From Climacium dendroides (lineage: Eukaryota; Streptophyta; Bryopsida; Hypnales; Climaciaceae), in NCBI GenBank assembly GCA_950106755.1, contig OX467089.1:24967345-25031344 (forward strand): a DNA stretch of 64,000 bases, in the 5' to 3' direction. Under the pieces are notes generated by a model. The model saw only the letters and a list, made by a program, of their open reading frames with translations. It made no database searches and was not told the origin of the DNA. Every line of letters begins with the position of its first letter. Within the stretch, counting starts at the first letter, position 1. A program made the translations under genes and the position numbers. Positions 1 through 11,011 of the stretch are shown here, one piece after another.

Positions 1-235
1 TCGTGTTACGTAGAACTATCAAAAAACCACATTTTCCTTCAACGATGGTATAAACCTCCAAATATCATACCAGGGAGAAGAGCTCTAAATTGCAACCAGC
101 GCAGCTCGTGTACGTCGAACTGCAAATGAATCATATTTTCCTTCACCTATACTTAATGATTTCCTCCACTATCAAGCTCCCATGAATGCGCTATTTTCGA
201 CACTGAATTCCAACAAATGCGAGTTTCGAAGGTTA

Positions 236-1626
236 TCAACCCCAGTAACGAGGCGTTCCGCTCTTCAGATCCTTCACAGTTGCGGCATTCACCCCGAACG
301 ACCTCTCAATCACAGCACTGGTGATATTGGGCACGAAGATCTGGTTGGCCGTGAACAAGAACCCGGGGTTTTGCGACGTCAGCGTGTTGAACGTGATGGC
401 GGTTTCGTTCCCCACGTTGAGCTGGAAGTGCTGGCTTCCTTTCGGAAAGACGGTGAAGTCGCCGACTTCGAGAACGGAGGCGAACAGCTGGTTGTCGTCG
501 CTGATGAAGCCTGTGTAGATGGAGCCTTTGACTACGAAGAGAGTCTCCGAGGCGCGAGGGTGGGTGTGGAGGGGGATGACGCCGCCAATGTCGAAGTCGA
601 GCCGTGCGTGGGTGACGCCCATCGTGTTGAGGCCGGGCATTTGTTGAGCTGAGGCCAGGTCGGCGGTGGCTCCCGTCTCGGACACGGAGGTCGGGTACAC
701 TGCGGAGAAGCACAACACAGAGTTAGGTCTATGAATCGAGCCGAGGATATACATCACTAGTCATGTGCACTAGAGGAGAGCCCATAACAAAAGAGAGATC
801 CAAAAATTCCAGAGACCCAGCATAATCCATTGTGCATCCCAGGAGTTTCACTACTGGAGTAAGATCGAGTAAGATTCCATGCTGAAGCGTCGAAATTCCA
901 TGGTTGCAGAATGGACTATTTGGATTCCGTGCTTCAGCTAGCTTCGAAATTCCATGGATTAAATACGGACTATTTTTGGATTCCACACTGAAGCTTCGAA
1001 GTGAATTCCATTAATTGGTGCACTATGGACTATTTGGATTCCATACTCAAAAGTTTCAAAATTCCATGGTTGTACCATGGACGAATTGGATTTCGCTACA
1101 GTCATACCCCACTGAAGTTAATCATAGAAAACACCACACATGCCGGAATCCGAAGCGATACCCCACAACAAACTTTCAAGACTGCCCCATAGACAGCACA
1201 AGTTACAACCTCACAAGAGTCACAGTTCGAACATCTCACAAGAAATAATCCTAAAACTTTACGAGGGGTAGTCCAATTCGACCAACAATTTGCTCCTCAT
1301 TGTTCGATCAAATCGAGGATAACGTGATTCCTATTCCGGCCACCAAAATCTCCTCGGCATTGACTTCTAGATTCCATTGTCCAAAATCAAAACTGACAAG
1401 AGTACGTGAATACGGATTGGGGATTACAAGGTTTGCGGAATCCGGTGTACGTGAAGTCCTTGGAGGTGACAGTGTCTCGGGCCTTGCACGGGAACCCATT
1501 CACCACCACTTTGGACGTCAGATCCGCCACGCAGTAGTCCTGCAGGGGGTCGGGATCCGCAGCCTTCGCAACCTGCAGTGCGCCCAGAAAGGCGCAGGCG
1601 ATCACAAGCCAGTACATGGCGGCCAT
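236..1626 (-). CDS. Germin-like protein, copy 1
   Basis: Model: exon 1 is 1626-1428 and exon 2 is 699-236, giving 220 residues after removal of a 728-base intron. Germin-like proteins are secreted manganese-binding cupins of the apoplast, often with superoxide dismutase or oxalate oxidase activity; which one applies here cannot be read from sequence. Residues 1-23 form a signal peptide ending near AKA-A. Cys32 and Cys47 are the usual disulphide pair. Box 1 (residues 106-125) has HTHPRASE, giving metal ligands His111, His113 and Glu118; box 2 (146-161) supplies His157. N-glycosylation sequons are at Asn164 and Asn191. Full length for the family. The acceptor at 700-701 (ccgcag) is good, but the donor is weak: exon 1 ends CCTT before gtaatc, where copy 2 has CCTG before gtaagc. 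This makes residue 67 Leu rather than Val. Exon 1 also differs from copy 2 at residue 39 (Lys against Thr) and 55 (Ser against Ala). Probably functional if the donor is used. Confidence 0.88.
874..1089. repeat. Imperfect intronic tandem repeat in germin-like copy 1
   Basis: Four imperfect units start at 874, 924, 980 and 1038 (50, 56, 58 and 52 bases). Each runs roughly 'attccatgctgaagcttcga', then 'aattccatggttgca', then 'atggactatttgg'. Copy 2 has a single unit, at about 10304-10360. The expansion explains most of the difference in intron length (728 against 521 bases). Confidence 0.75.
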
Positions 1627-1790
1627 AGCTAGCTACTAACAAAGCTGCAACTGAAGTAACAATACGAATGCCAAACTGTGAAACTGCGATCGATCGAAGA
1701 GCTAGCTAGCTGCTTCAGTAGTAATGCACAATATACTCGGTGTACGTTGCGGATGATGAAGGTTTGGTGAATTGCGGCTGTATGATGAGC

Positions 1791-1798
1791 TATTTATT
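1791..1798 (-). promoter_or_regulatory. Putative TATA box, germin-like copy 1
   Basis: On the minus strand the sequence reads gggAATAAATAgctc, 165 bases upstream of the start codon. The same element sits at the same distance in copy 2. This leaves a 5' leader of about 130 bases. The assignment rests on motif and position only. Confidence 0.45.
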
Positions 1799-2135
1799 CC
1801 CGGCCCACGGATCGAAGCTACGTCCCGTTTCTCATCAGCCAGCAGTAAACCGCGGCATGTCGAAGCTGCAGCAGGTTCCAGGACATGGAAGTATGTTGAC
1901 TGCGCGGAAGTTGCACCGATCGAATGGCGTCCCAGTCCTCGGACCGTCCTTCTCACTCCATCCTCGGTTGACTTCGTCGAAAGCACTGCCTCTGTTTCGT
2001 GCAAGCTGATAAGCTTAAGATTGGTGCTATCAACCCCCATTTAGTATTGTCATTGAGAGTTTTGCTGAAGTGTTACCAATTTTGCTTCAAACTATGCTTG
2101 TGAAAAGTCGACAACTTTACACATGGCGCAACGAT

Positions 2136-2454
2136 GGGCAATTTCGTTAAAATGGCGAAATTCCGCTACTTTGGCAGTTTTTACAGTTCAGAGCGGGTGG
2201 TCTGAAGTGTACAAACGCCTTAGATGTCTAAAATTTATAGCTTTCTTAGATGTGAGAAATCTACAGACGTGATAGATGTCACTTTTACAATTCAGATTGT
2301 GCAGTCTGAAATCTATAAATGTCATAGATTTCTTACGTCTATAAAAGTCCAAGATTCCTAAAAACTATACTTGTCCTAGATGCCATTTTTTACAATTCAG
2401 AGCGGGTGGTCTGAAAATGGCACATGGAATGCCGCCATTTTAACGAAATTCGCC
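2136..2454. mobile_element. hAT-like MITE (319 bp) upstream of germin-like copy 1
   Basis: Terminal inverted repeats are GGGCAATTTCGTTAAAATGG at the left and, read inward from the right end, GGCGAATTTCGTTAAAATGG. The flanking 8-mers are GCAACGAT (2128-2135) and ATAATGGT (2455-2462). The homologous place in the other copy of the duplication, 11341-11348, holds one uninterrupted GCAACGGT. Both flanks derive from that by transitions only (1 and 3 changes). This is an 8-bp target-site duplication, typical of the hAT superfamily. Inside, 'ttcagagcgggtggtctga' occurs twice. It encodes nothing. Confidence 0.85.
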
Positions 2455-2708
2455 ATAATGGTGAATAGTTTCGGCTCTTTTCGAGGGAGGTTAAACAGTG
2501 CACTTACAAGACACTCTAAGGTTTCTTCAAATCTTTACTTTGGAAATTCACAAAGAAATGAAAGAAAATGCACGCAAAAATCTACATTTACAATTCCAAA
2601 AAGAATGCTTTTGATTTGTCAACAAGCAAAACATGGTTCCTAATTGTAACTTTGACTCTACCTATGCACATTAGCTTTATAGTTTTAGATCATTCTGTTC
2701 ACCTAGAT

Positions 2709-2978
2709 GGGCAATTTCATTATAATGGCAAAATTCCGCAGCTTTGGCAGTTTTTACAGGTCAGATTAGGCGGACTGGATTGTACAACTTTTCTACATTT
2801 CTTAATTCTATATCATTCCTAGATGCCTGAAATCTACAAGTATCATAGATGGCACTCTCATAGTTCAAAACGTGCAATCTAAAATCTACAACAATCCTAG
2901 ACTTTGAAATCTATACTTGTCCTAAATGACATTTTTGGGTTCAATCCATGCAATACCGCCATTTTAACGAAATTCCCC
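2709..2978. mobile_element. Second MITE of the same family (270 bp)
   Basis: Starts GGGCAATTTCATTATAATGG and ends with the inverse of GGGGAATTTCGTTAAAATGG. Flanking 8-mers are ACCTAGAT (2701-2708) and ATCTGGAC (2979-2986), which differ by transitions only. The other duplication copy has ACCTTGAT at 11508-11515 between the matching flanks 'tagttttagatc' and 'attgtcaaa', and no insertion. It is non-coding and contains the family's 'cagtttttacag' internal string. Confidence 0.78.
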
Positions 2979-3209
2979 ATCTGGACAGATTGTCAAAGCA
3001 AGCACATTGCTAGCTTGGCGCTGTAGATCTACTCGAGTGTCTGAGTCGTGGGTTACTTTGCAGGTTCAGTGGTGGTGCGGAGGAAGGGAGTGAGAAAGGC
3101 ACAGAATTTGCGTGAACAGAAGCATGAAATGGTTCAAAGTAGTTGACGTCAGTTTCATGCTTGTGGAAATTGCTGAGGTCGGCACGTCCACTAAGGTACG
3201 TCCACCCAA

Positions 3210-3450
3210 ATGTGCCAGACCTTTAAACTGCCATCTATATTATATGTACATCTGTACCTATGTGGAAGAAACATTTTTAGAATCAAACTTTGTTCCTTAA
3301 TAACTTTTGCATAGAGTATCGAAATGTCATGTTTTTTGGTGCATTGGAACCTCCTTTCACTTGCCAACAAGAACATATGAAAATTTGATCAGTCTAATAA
3401 TAGAAAATAAGCTCAGTAGCAAAAAGTGACGGTTTGGGTTGTACCTACCT
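3210..3450 (+). repeat. Dispersed repeat family A, copy 1
   Basis: Similar sequence occurs at 46560-46800 and 54080-54340, all on the plus strand. Shared strings include 'tatgtggaagaaac', 'taacttttgcat', 'ggaacctcctttca' and 'cagtctaataata'. The three copies are strongly diverged and show no open reading frame. They probably represent old transposon remnants of unknown class. Confidence 0.65.
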
Positions 3451-3505
3451 TACTTTCACTACTCTCGAGTTTTAATTAGAATTCTCAAGAGAGAAGACTT
3501 CTCTA

Positions 3506-3790
3506 GTGAGTTGACTATTCTCAAATTTTGATTACAATTCTTAGGAGAAAAAACTTCTTTAGTGAGTTGACTATTCTCAAATTTTGATTACAATTCTTAG
3601 GAGAAAAAACTTCTCTAGTGAGTTGACTATTCTCAAATTTTGATTACAATTCTTAGGAGAAAAAACTTCTCTAGTGAGTTGACTATTCTCAAATTTTGAT
3701 TACAATTCTTAGGAGAAAAAACTTCTCTAGTGAGTTGACTATTCTCAAATTTTGATTACAATTCTTAGGAGAAAAAACTTCTCTAGTGAG
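3506..3790. repeat. 56-bp minisatellite, five units
   Basis: Units begin with 'gtgagttgactattctcaaa' at 3506, 3562, 3618, 3674 and 3730, with a partial sixth at 3786. The period is exactly 56 bases. The units are nearly identical; unit 1 carries 'ttcttta' where later units have 'ttctcta'. A degenerate unit precedes the array at about 3450-3505. Confidence 0.92.
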
Positions 3791-4002
3791 TTGGAAGGAA
3801 GGAGGGGTTCGATATTAATAGTGTTCTAGTACGGAACCTCAATGGAGTGAATGGACCCCATTTGAGCCTCTCATTGGACAAGGAGAGGCATGTTTTTTTA
3901 GCACAAAAGTATGAACTCGGCATTAATGTATGATTAGAGGAGATTTGAACCCATTAGAAGATTGTCATTTCTCAAGATGTTCCCATAAGCCTACCTTTGT
4001 TA

Positions 4003-4155
4003 CATGGTCGTCATACTGGACAAGTTACTATTCATTTCTTGTCATGTAGGACGAGTTACTATTCATCAAATGTACTTGAGAGGTACATTTGATGAATAGT
4101 AACTCGTCCTACATGACAAGAAATGAATAGTAACTTGTCCAGTATGACAACCATG
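4003..4155. mobile_element. Near-perfect hairpin (foldback) element with 8-bp TSD
   Basis: Left arm 4003-4075 and right arm 4083-4155 are 73 bases each and complementary except for one mismatch near the tips (gtcgtc against gttgtc). The loop is 7 bases (ttgagag). The element is flanked by identical CTTTGTTA at 3995-4002 and 4156-4163, an 8-bp target-site duplication. Each arm also holds a direct repeat, 'gttactattcat', twice. No coding capacity. A transcript through it would fold into a long double-stranded RNA. Confidence 0.88.
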
Positions 4156-5305
4156 CTTTGTTATTGGTTTTTGTGGGAACGAATTCAATGTCGTTAAGAC
4201 ATTGTCACATTAGAGAAGGAATTTGTCGTATGTAGATAGTAATGTTAGCAAGGTTGTTCTCATAGACAATAAATAGATGTCAAGCAATAAATAGATGTCA
4301 AACAATGTCTAGTAGAGCCCTTACAACATCAAGTAAAGTCAAATTTAAAATTGACTTTTAAATAAATTATCTTGTATTTATGATTTTGACATATTTAAGT
4401 CTTGTTTTAGTAAAGTGTCTCAATTTGATAAACACATATTATATTTTAAATTTAAGTTCATTATTTATTATGAGATTTCAAAATTGTCTTAGCTAGTGCT
4501 AATGACCTTATTAGACAACAAAAAGAGCTAATAGATGTCTTTAAATGACCATGATACACAATGTTAGACTTCCAACACGTCACCCAAACCCAAAAATGTA
4601 TTAGATTTGTAATCCTCAATGATAATCCTCAATTTGTAAGTTAATTAATCCCTAAAGGTTTTTAACCTTGTTTTAATCAAAAATGCTCCAAAATTGCTAT
4701 TTTTAGTGCAAGCACCAAATTTTGAAGAGAAAAAAATATTTTTCGACACATGAAATCATATGATCTTTTAGTACACTAGTTTGAGAAGATGTAGAAAAGA
4801 TTTCAAAAATTTCCACCATGTAAAATGCAAGATATTAATATTTGAAGTGACAAAAATCCTTTGAAGGGCCCTACAAAAAACTGGGCAACTGCAATTCACA
4901 AAGTCACACCAATATGGAAAAATGTCCAAAATGTTGTCTACTATTTGAATTCATTCTTCAAGGCAAGATGGTTACATGCTTGAATATTTTTAGATCATAT
5001 GGAAATATACAACATACAAGAAAAAAATTATTAGTAGAAAGAAAAAGAAATCAAAAATGATTTAAAATACTAAATTGTTAAAAATTTAGTTATAGAATTA
5101 AAAAATGGTAATTCCAACAACTGTAATGTTGTAATAAATAATGTGTATTCAATGATTTTATTTTTTTTCAAAAATATTGAAAATTGAGTCAAATAAAAGA
5201 CTTCAAAGTTTATTTTAGAGTAGAGAATCCATAAATGCCCACAAACTAAAACTCTTCATAAATTACATCTCATTAATCAAAATGGAATGATTCAAAGCTT
5301 TTATC

Positions 5306-5317
5306 TCACACACACAC

Positions 5318-5379
<62 letters not shown>
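5306..5379. repeat. Compound microsatellite (CA)n(TA)n
   Basis: A short CA run (5306-5320) passes directly into an uninterrupted TA run up to about 5375. Such tracts are common in AT-rich plant spacers. Confidence 0.95.
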
Positions 5380-5380
<1 letters not shown>

Positions 5381-5927
5381 GAACCAAATTCAAATTTTTA
5401 TTTCTTAAAAAAATGATTTTTTAGAATTTTTAGAATTGCTTAAAGATCACTAAAAATTACATATCATACAATAATTTTTTAACCATGTAGTCAAACATTA
5501 TGAAAATTGTTGGGCATTAAAGCTACTCCTTGATCACATCTTGTGTGAAAATTTCAAAGAAAAAATTAAAACTTATGTTCATAGTGAGTTGTCCAAAATC
5601 GCTATATTGCCAAAAATGGTATTGGGTCCTTTAGACTTTAGGGGTTAAAAAGAAAGGATGATACAAAAATCCATTGAGTTGGTTGCCCATCTTTCATTTG
5701 ACCACTACCTTGAAGAAGTTTACTGATGACTAAATTAAAAAATGAATTGAATGAGATTTTGTGAAATAAAATGGTAGAGAGGTTATTTTTATAATTTTAT
5801 AGTGAAATGCATTATCCATCATAAATCCTCAAAGGCTATGGTGGATAGTTTGAAGATGAGAGCTTGATTGTTCATTGTCAAAACATAGAAATTTTGTTCA
5901 ATGTGAAATTTTAGACTTCATTTAGGC

Positions 5928-6230
5928 ATAGTAGAATAAGTTTTTTCCAAAAACTTGGATCTAAGAAAAATTGGGAAATAAATAGATTTTTGAAAATCTA
6001 TTTCTTAGTTCAAAGTTTTTAAAATACTCATTCTACTATGCTTAAATAAGGTTTGAAATTTCAATTTGAGCAAAATTTCTATTTTTAAAGTAAATACGGT
6101 ATAAGTGGTTGAGATCCTACTAATCTTAATTTATATATCCCACATGGATTGTTTTACTTGCTACTACTACACTTGTATAAAGTTCTTGTCTTCTCTACTC
6201 AAAAAACTCTTAGTAAAAGGCTCTTAAAGC
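5928..6230 (+). repeat. Dispersed repeat resembling an LTR promoter, copy 1
   Basis: Shares with about 28430-28660 the strings 'taaggtttgaaat' (or 'gaggtttgaaat'), 'atcccacatgg' and a TATA-like 'ttgtataaag' about 40 bases later. A hairpin lies at 5930-6055 ('catttaggcatagtagaat' against 'attctactatgcttaaat'). The spacing of 'cccacatgg' and 'tataaag' recalls Copia-type LTRs, but no LTR ends could be defined. Confidence 0.4.
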
Positions 6231-9200
6231 TACATTTTATAATTGTCAAATTTTGAATGTAAAGCTGATTTTTGATAATTATATTTTAAAGTGCCAAACT
6301 TTTATTAGTTGATAGTTTAAAAACAATATAACCAATTTGAACCACAAACCCTCCAATCATCAACAATTTTGAGACATGTTATTGAATTTTCTACAAAGAA
6401 TCTAGTAAGTAGAAACTTTAGCAATTTATGAGGAGAGCAAGGATGGGAACTAGGTTGAAATGATTTTCCAATGGCCTCAAATCCCTCAAATGTCTTTTGT
6501 AATTTTTTAAAGGATTGTAGCTAATCAAGATCCAACCATCAGCTATGTCTGCAAACATGAAAGTATAGTAGGGGCATGTTATGAGAAATAAAATCCTTCA
6601 ATACTATTGTGCTTCAACTTGATTTTTCTCATCATGAGACTTTACTTTCACATAACCTAATCCATATTGTTTATCAAAACCTATGTTTTTACTTTCAATG
6701 CCATGTGCATGGTGAATCATAGTTCCATTTTTCGTTCACCTTTTGAGAGAGTTAGTGTTGATCTTCAATCTTTGACAATTATAATTTGGTTTAATCATAG
6801 TAGAAGATTATGTTCTCATAATCAACTTGTCATTTCATTGTTCAAGATAATACATATTATTTACCTATTGTTTATAATATCTTATGTGATGGATTGAATT
6901 GATTAATCACCTCTCTAACTTTATATATTCAAGCTTTAAAAGAATTCATAGCTCTATCAAACTTCATGATCAATTGGGTTTACTTAAGATTTGAAGTTTT
7001 ATTATAGAAATTTATCAATTGAAAGCTAAAATTTTGAAATTTGCTACAATTTCTTGATATTTTATTGAATTTGTGGCATGTATTTATTCCAAATTCAATA
7101 TCAAAAGTTTAATATGCTTAATTTCAACTAGGCTATAGGAATGATTCACCTTGATTCTTGTTTAAAACTTAAACCTTCTAACTAAGAAAGCCTAAGGTCA
7201 CTTAGAATAAATGCTTTGAATATTTATAGTTTTTTCATACAAGATCTAAAATACGCATTTTAAAAATGTTAACTTTGGAAATCAAAAATGTTCTAGTAAT
7301 TGATTGCAATCAACATTCAAGAAAAATTTGATTGTTGGAACCATGCTCAAATTATACTATCAATTTTTGGACATTTTTAGATGTAATAATATGAAAATGT
7401 GCTGTGGAGTTTTATTGTAAATTAACAAAAGAATTGATGAGAATTCACAAAAGAATTGATGTAAATTCACAAAAGAATTTAATCATTCTACTCTATTTTC
7501 CATATTTTGTTTGAATTTGTATTGAACTTAGTTGAATTAATCACATTTGTTGCTTGTTGATAGGATATGTAATCCCTACTAAAGCAATCTTTGCTCCATC
7601 AAAGAAAATTTGGCCTTTCTGGAGGGCCTTTTGATTTTCAGCCAATGTACAAATGTAGTACAAAAAGGGGGTTGGTTTCTAGTTTTGTTTTCTTATTTTT
7701 TCTTAAAAAAATTTAAAAATAAACTTTGAAATTTTTTTAATCATCAATTTTGCATGGCACAATAGGTGATCATGTGGTCTAAAAAATATTATTATTGTTA
7801 TTATTATTGTATTTTATAATTGCACATTTTTATACAATCAAATGACCCCATTATCCCACCTGAAGTCTAGATTTCCTTGAATGCATTGCAATTGTATCCT
7901 AAGTCTACACACATAGAATTTCAATCTAATTTTAGACAAGTGTAGATAAAAGTTGCAATTACGAAGGGAAGGATTTTGAGTATAAATACCTTGATTAGAT
8001 TTAATTGTTTCATGATTCCACCTTTGATTCAAGTGGTGCACATTTGTCTCTACAAAGGATTTGGACTTTTGGTTGGAAACAGGTGACTGAGAATTCATTC
8101 AGTAACTAAATTTATTGACCAATAGAAGGTAAATTCTAGATTTATTTTAAAATCATCTATTGTTTTTCCACATTGTGCTTTTACTTTGATGTTCCAAAAG
8201 TTGCTGTATATGAAAATTTAGTAAAATATTTATTTCCTTGAAAAGTAATTTCACTTGTGTAAATTCAAATCTTCAATCAAATCAATCATGGTCATATTCA
8301 TTATATTGAGACTTTTCACAGTCTCATTTTTATCTTCAACTTGAAGATAAACCACTTTATTTTTTATTAGTATTTTTTTTATAAATAGGTAACAACACCA
8401 ACTTCAAAATTTTCATCTTATAATCACTAATTGAGCATTATTTATTCTTGGTTTCAATTATTATTTTTGTAAATGAATTTATAATATCTAGCATTTTGTC
8501 TCAAAATCTGTAAAAAGTCTCAATATAATGAATATGGCCATAATTGTTGAAGCTACTCATCAAGTAATCATGAGATATAGATATATTAACATGAAAAATA
8601 TTGATGACTTATTTCATTTTATGTTTTCTCTTCTCTTCAAGAAATGAGTGCCATCAATAATTTAGTAGAGGTAAATTGGGACATGAAATAGGCTACAATA
8701 GAGAGAGCCAAATTAGGGAGTCACTAAAGAAATGCATCCCCCAACTTGCTGAAGAATCCTATACTTGCCCAAGCAAGTGAACTCACTTAAGGTAAGTATG
8801 GGGTCCATAAATTGCCCACGCAACTGACCTAAGAGCTGAAACTCAATTTTGGAGAGGTGAAATTCCTTAAAATATTTTTTAGTACATTTTCCTTGAAAGA
8901 CAAGTGGAATTGCCATCTAACTTAAGTCGTTTCATAATTTTTGGAGCTATGTGGAATTAGTTATGGAATTTTAAGTTGAAATGACATAGGACTCTAAAAT
9001 CACCCACCTCCTCAGATGTACACTTCTTGTACATTGCTGAAGGCTAAAAAAAAGCAATATGTACAAATAGTGTAAAATTGAAGAGGTGGGCCATTTTAGA
9101 GCCCGGACACTTTTAGGATCTCCTACCTTAGCTTCACTGTAGCTACTCTGATCTTCTATTCCTCGAAGGAAAAGTTTCCCTTAACCCAAGAAACCATCTC

Positions 9201-9655
9201 ACAAAGCCCTTTGCGGTTCAAATAAGAATTCCTCAGTCAGTCTTTGAAACCTTCTCCTAGCTTCGTCCCGGGAGGAATTCAAGCGGGTTGTTGGGACAGT
9301 GCAATTTCGGCCTTCTACTTACTGCGAAAAGCAAAGGCTGGGCGTCCCTGGAGCTCGATTTCGAAGGCAAAAGAATCATAATGTATTGCATTAGTGGTTT
9401 CCCCGTCCACCAGACGTGTTCATGAATTGTCACTAGACTAGAGAGTGACATACAATTGCAAAAATCATACTAGCAAGGGCTGTCACAATCCGAGCAGCTC
9501 GTGTACATATGTAGCTAGAACTGTCAATGAATCAAAATAATTTCCCTTCAACTAAACATAAAATTTTCATCACTACGTACGACACTATCAAGCTCCCACG
9601 TCGGACGCCTATTCGGGTGCCAATTCCGATCGAAGAATGCGTGCGTGTTTGCTTC

Positions 9656-10839
9656 TCAGCCCCAGTAACGAGGCGTTCCGCTCTTCAGATCCTTCACAGT
9701 TGCGGCATTCACCCCGAACGACCTCTCAATCACAGCACTAGTGATATTGGGCACGAAGATCTGGTTGGCCGTGAACAAGAACCCGGGGTTTTGCGACGTC
9801 AGCGTGTTGAACGTGATGGCGGTTTCGTTCCCCACGTTGAGCTGGAAGTGCTGGCTTCCTTTCGGAAAGACGGTGAAGTCGCCGACTTCGAGAACGGAGG
9901 CGAACAGCTGGTTGTCGTCGCTGATGAAGCCTGTGTAGATGGAGCCTTTGACTACGAAGAGAGTCTCCGAGGCGCGAGGGTGGGTGTGGAGGGGGATGAC
10001 GCCGCCAATGTCGAAGTCGAGCCGTGCGTGGGTGACGCCCATCGTGTTGAGGCCGGGCATTTGTTGAGCTGAGGCCAGGTCGGCGGTGGCTCCCGTCTCG
10101 GACACGGAGGTCGGGTACACTGCAGGGAAGCACAACACAGAGACTTTAGGCCTACGAATCCGAGCATGTATATATACAAAAGTGTAGGGCTTTCCTTCAC
10201 AGGGAGCCCATAACGGGAGATAAATCGAAAAATTCCGTAGACCCAATAGGTTCCATCGTGCAACTATTGAATTCACAACGTGAGAGTAAAGAATAGAGCC
10301 TGAAATTCCATGCTGAAGCTTTGAATTTCCATGGTTGCACTATGGACTATCTAACTGGAGTTCTCTAATCTCTAGAGTAACACCCTCACAAAGGCACAGA
10401 TCGATCACACAACAATTTTCAAATGTAGCACAAGTAGAGTGTGCAATACAACCAATTTCCAATTCAGGGGATTTCATTTACACGTCCCTCTGCTCACTGT
10501 TCGACCAAGACTATACAACGTGTTAATTACCCCAACCATTCCCCGAGCTCCATGCATGAGATCGATTGGTGTCTAGATTCCATTCCATTGGCCTCACCAA
10601 GACTGACAAGCACTGTGAGTTTGAATTGGAGCTAGCTTACCAGGTTTGCGGAATCCGGTGTACGTGAAGTCCTTTGCGGTGACAGTGTCTCGGGCCTTGC
10701 ACGGGAACCCATTCACCACCACCGTGGACGTCAGATCCGCCACGCAGTAGTCCTGCAGGGGGTCGGGATCCGCAGCCTTCGCAACCTGCAGTGCGCCCAG
10801 AAAGGCGCAGGCGATCACAAGCCAGTACATGGCGGCCAT
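9656..10839 (-). CDS. Germin-like protein, copy 2
   Basis: Model: exon 1 is 10839-10641 and exon 2 is 10119-9656, giving 220 residues after a 521-base intron. The donor is canonical (CCTG before gtaagc) and the acceptor is ccctgcag, so Val67 spans the junction. The protein has a signal peptide (about residues 1-23), the Cys32-Cys47 pair, cupin box 1 with HTHPRASE (His111, His113, Glu118), and box 2 with His157. Sequons are at Asn164 and Asn191. The encoded exon 2 is the same as in copy 1; exon 1 differs at residues 39 (Thr) and 55 (Ala). Expected role: secreted manganese cupin of the cell wall, enzymatic activity unproven. With its better donor this copy is the more clearly intact of the pair. 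An alternative start, joining the open frame upstream of the acceptor (from 10276), is unlikely because it would lose the signal peptide and the first cysteine. Confidence 0.92.
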
Positions 10840-11003
10840 AGCTAGCTACTAACAGAGCTGCAACTGAAGCAACAATACGAATGCCAAACTGTGAAACTGC
10901 GATCGATCGAAGAGCTAGCTAGCTGCTTCAGTAGTAATGCACAATATACTCGGTGTACGTTGCGAATGATGAAGGTTTGGTGAATTGCGGCTGTATGATG
11001 AGC

Positions 11004-11011
11004 TATTTATT
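11004..11011 (-). promoter_or_regulatory. Putative TATA box, germin-like copy 2
   Basis: AATAAATA on the minus strand, 165 bases upstream of the start codon, in sequence nearly identical to the copy 1 promoter. The duplicated promoter block extends upstream to about 11350 with few substitutions. Confidence 0.45.

Larger units (their letters stand above)
100..3185. repeat. Segmental duplication, copy 1 (germin-like gene unit)
   Basis: This block, running from the 3' flank of the germin-like gene through its upstream region, is repeated at 9491-11760. Exons and about 500 bases upstream of the start codon are nearly identical. Outside these the two copies align in patches: the 3' flank (both carry an 'actatcaagctccca' string), and the upstream segment around 'gttcagtggtggtgc' at about 3065 and 11600. 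Copy 1 is longer because of two MITEs (2136-2454 and 2709-2978) and an expanded repeat in the intron. Confidence 0.85.
4164..9490. other. AT-rich intergenic stretch
   Basis: I see no convincing gene here. Short open frames at 6667-6897, 7838-8098 and 8713-8916 have no recognisable motif and the base composition of their surroundings. The stretch holds a (CA)n(TA)n microsatellite (5306-5379), a dispersed LTR-like segment (about 5928-6230) and a short 3-unit repeat of 'aattcacaaaagaattgatg' at about 7420-7480. Sequence at 9100-9450 is GC-richer but unassigned. Confidence 0.6.

Noticed and set aside
182..713. Long plus-strand and alternative minus-strand frames over germin-like exon 2 (and the same at 9527-10133)
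   Set aside because: They are shadows of the cupin exon, caused by its high GC content. Only the frame with HTHPRASE and the PKG...H box fits a known protein.
1702..2044. Open frames of 89-112 codons on both strands upstream of germin-like copy 1 (also 10915-11257 in copy 2)
   Set aside because: They overlap the promoter and leader on both strands, have no motif, and are conserved only because the whole block is duplicated.
3506..3790. CRISPR-like array
   Set aside because: Units are contiguous with no unique spacers, and the genome is eukaryotic. It is a minisatellite.
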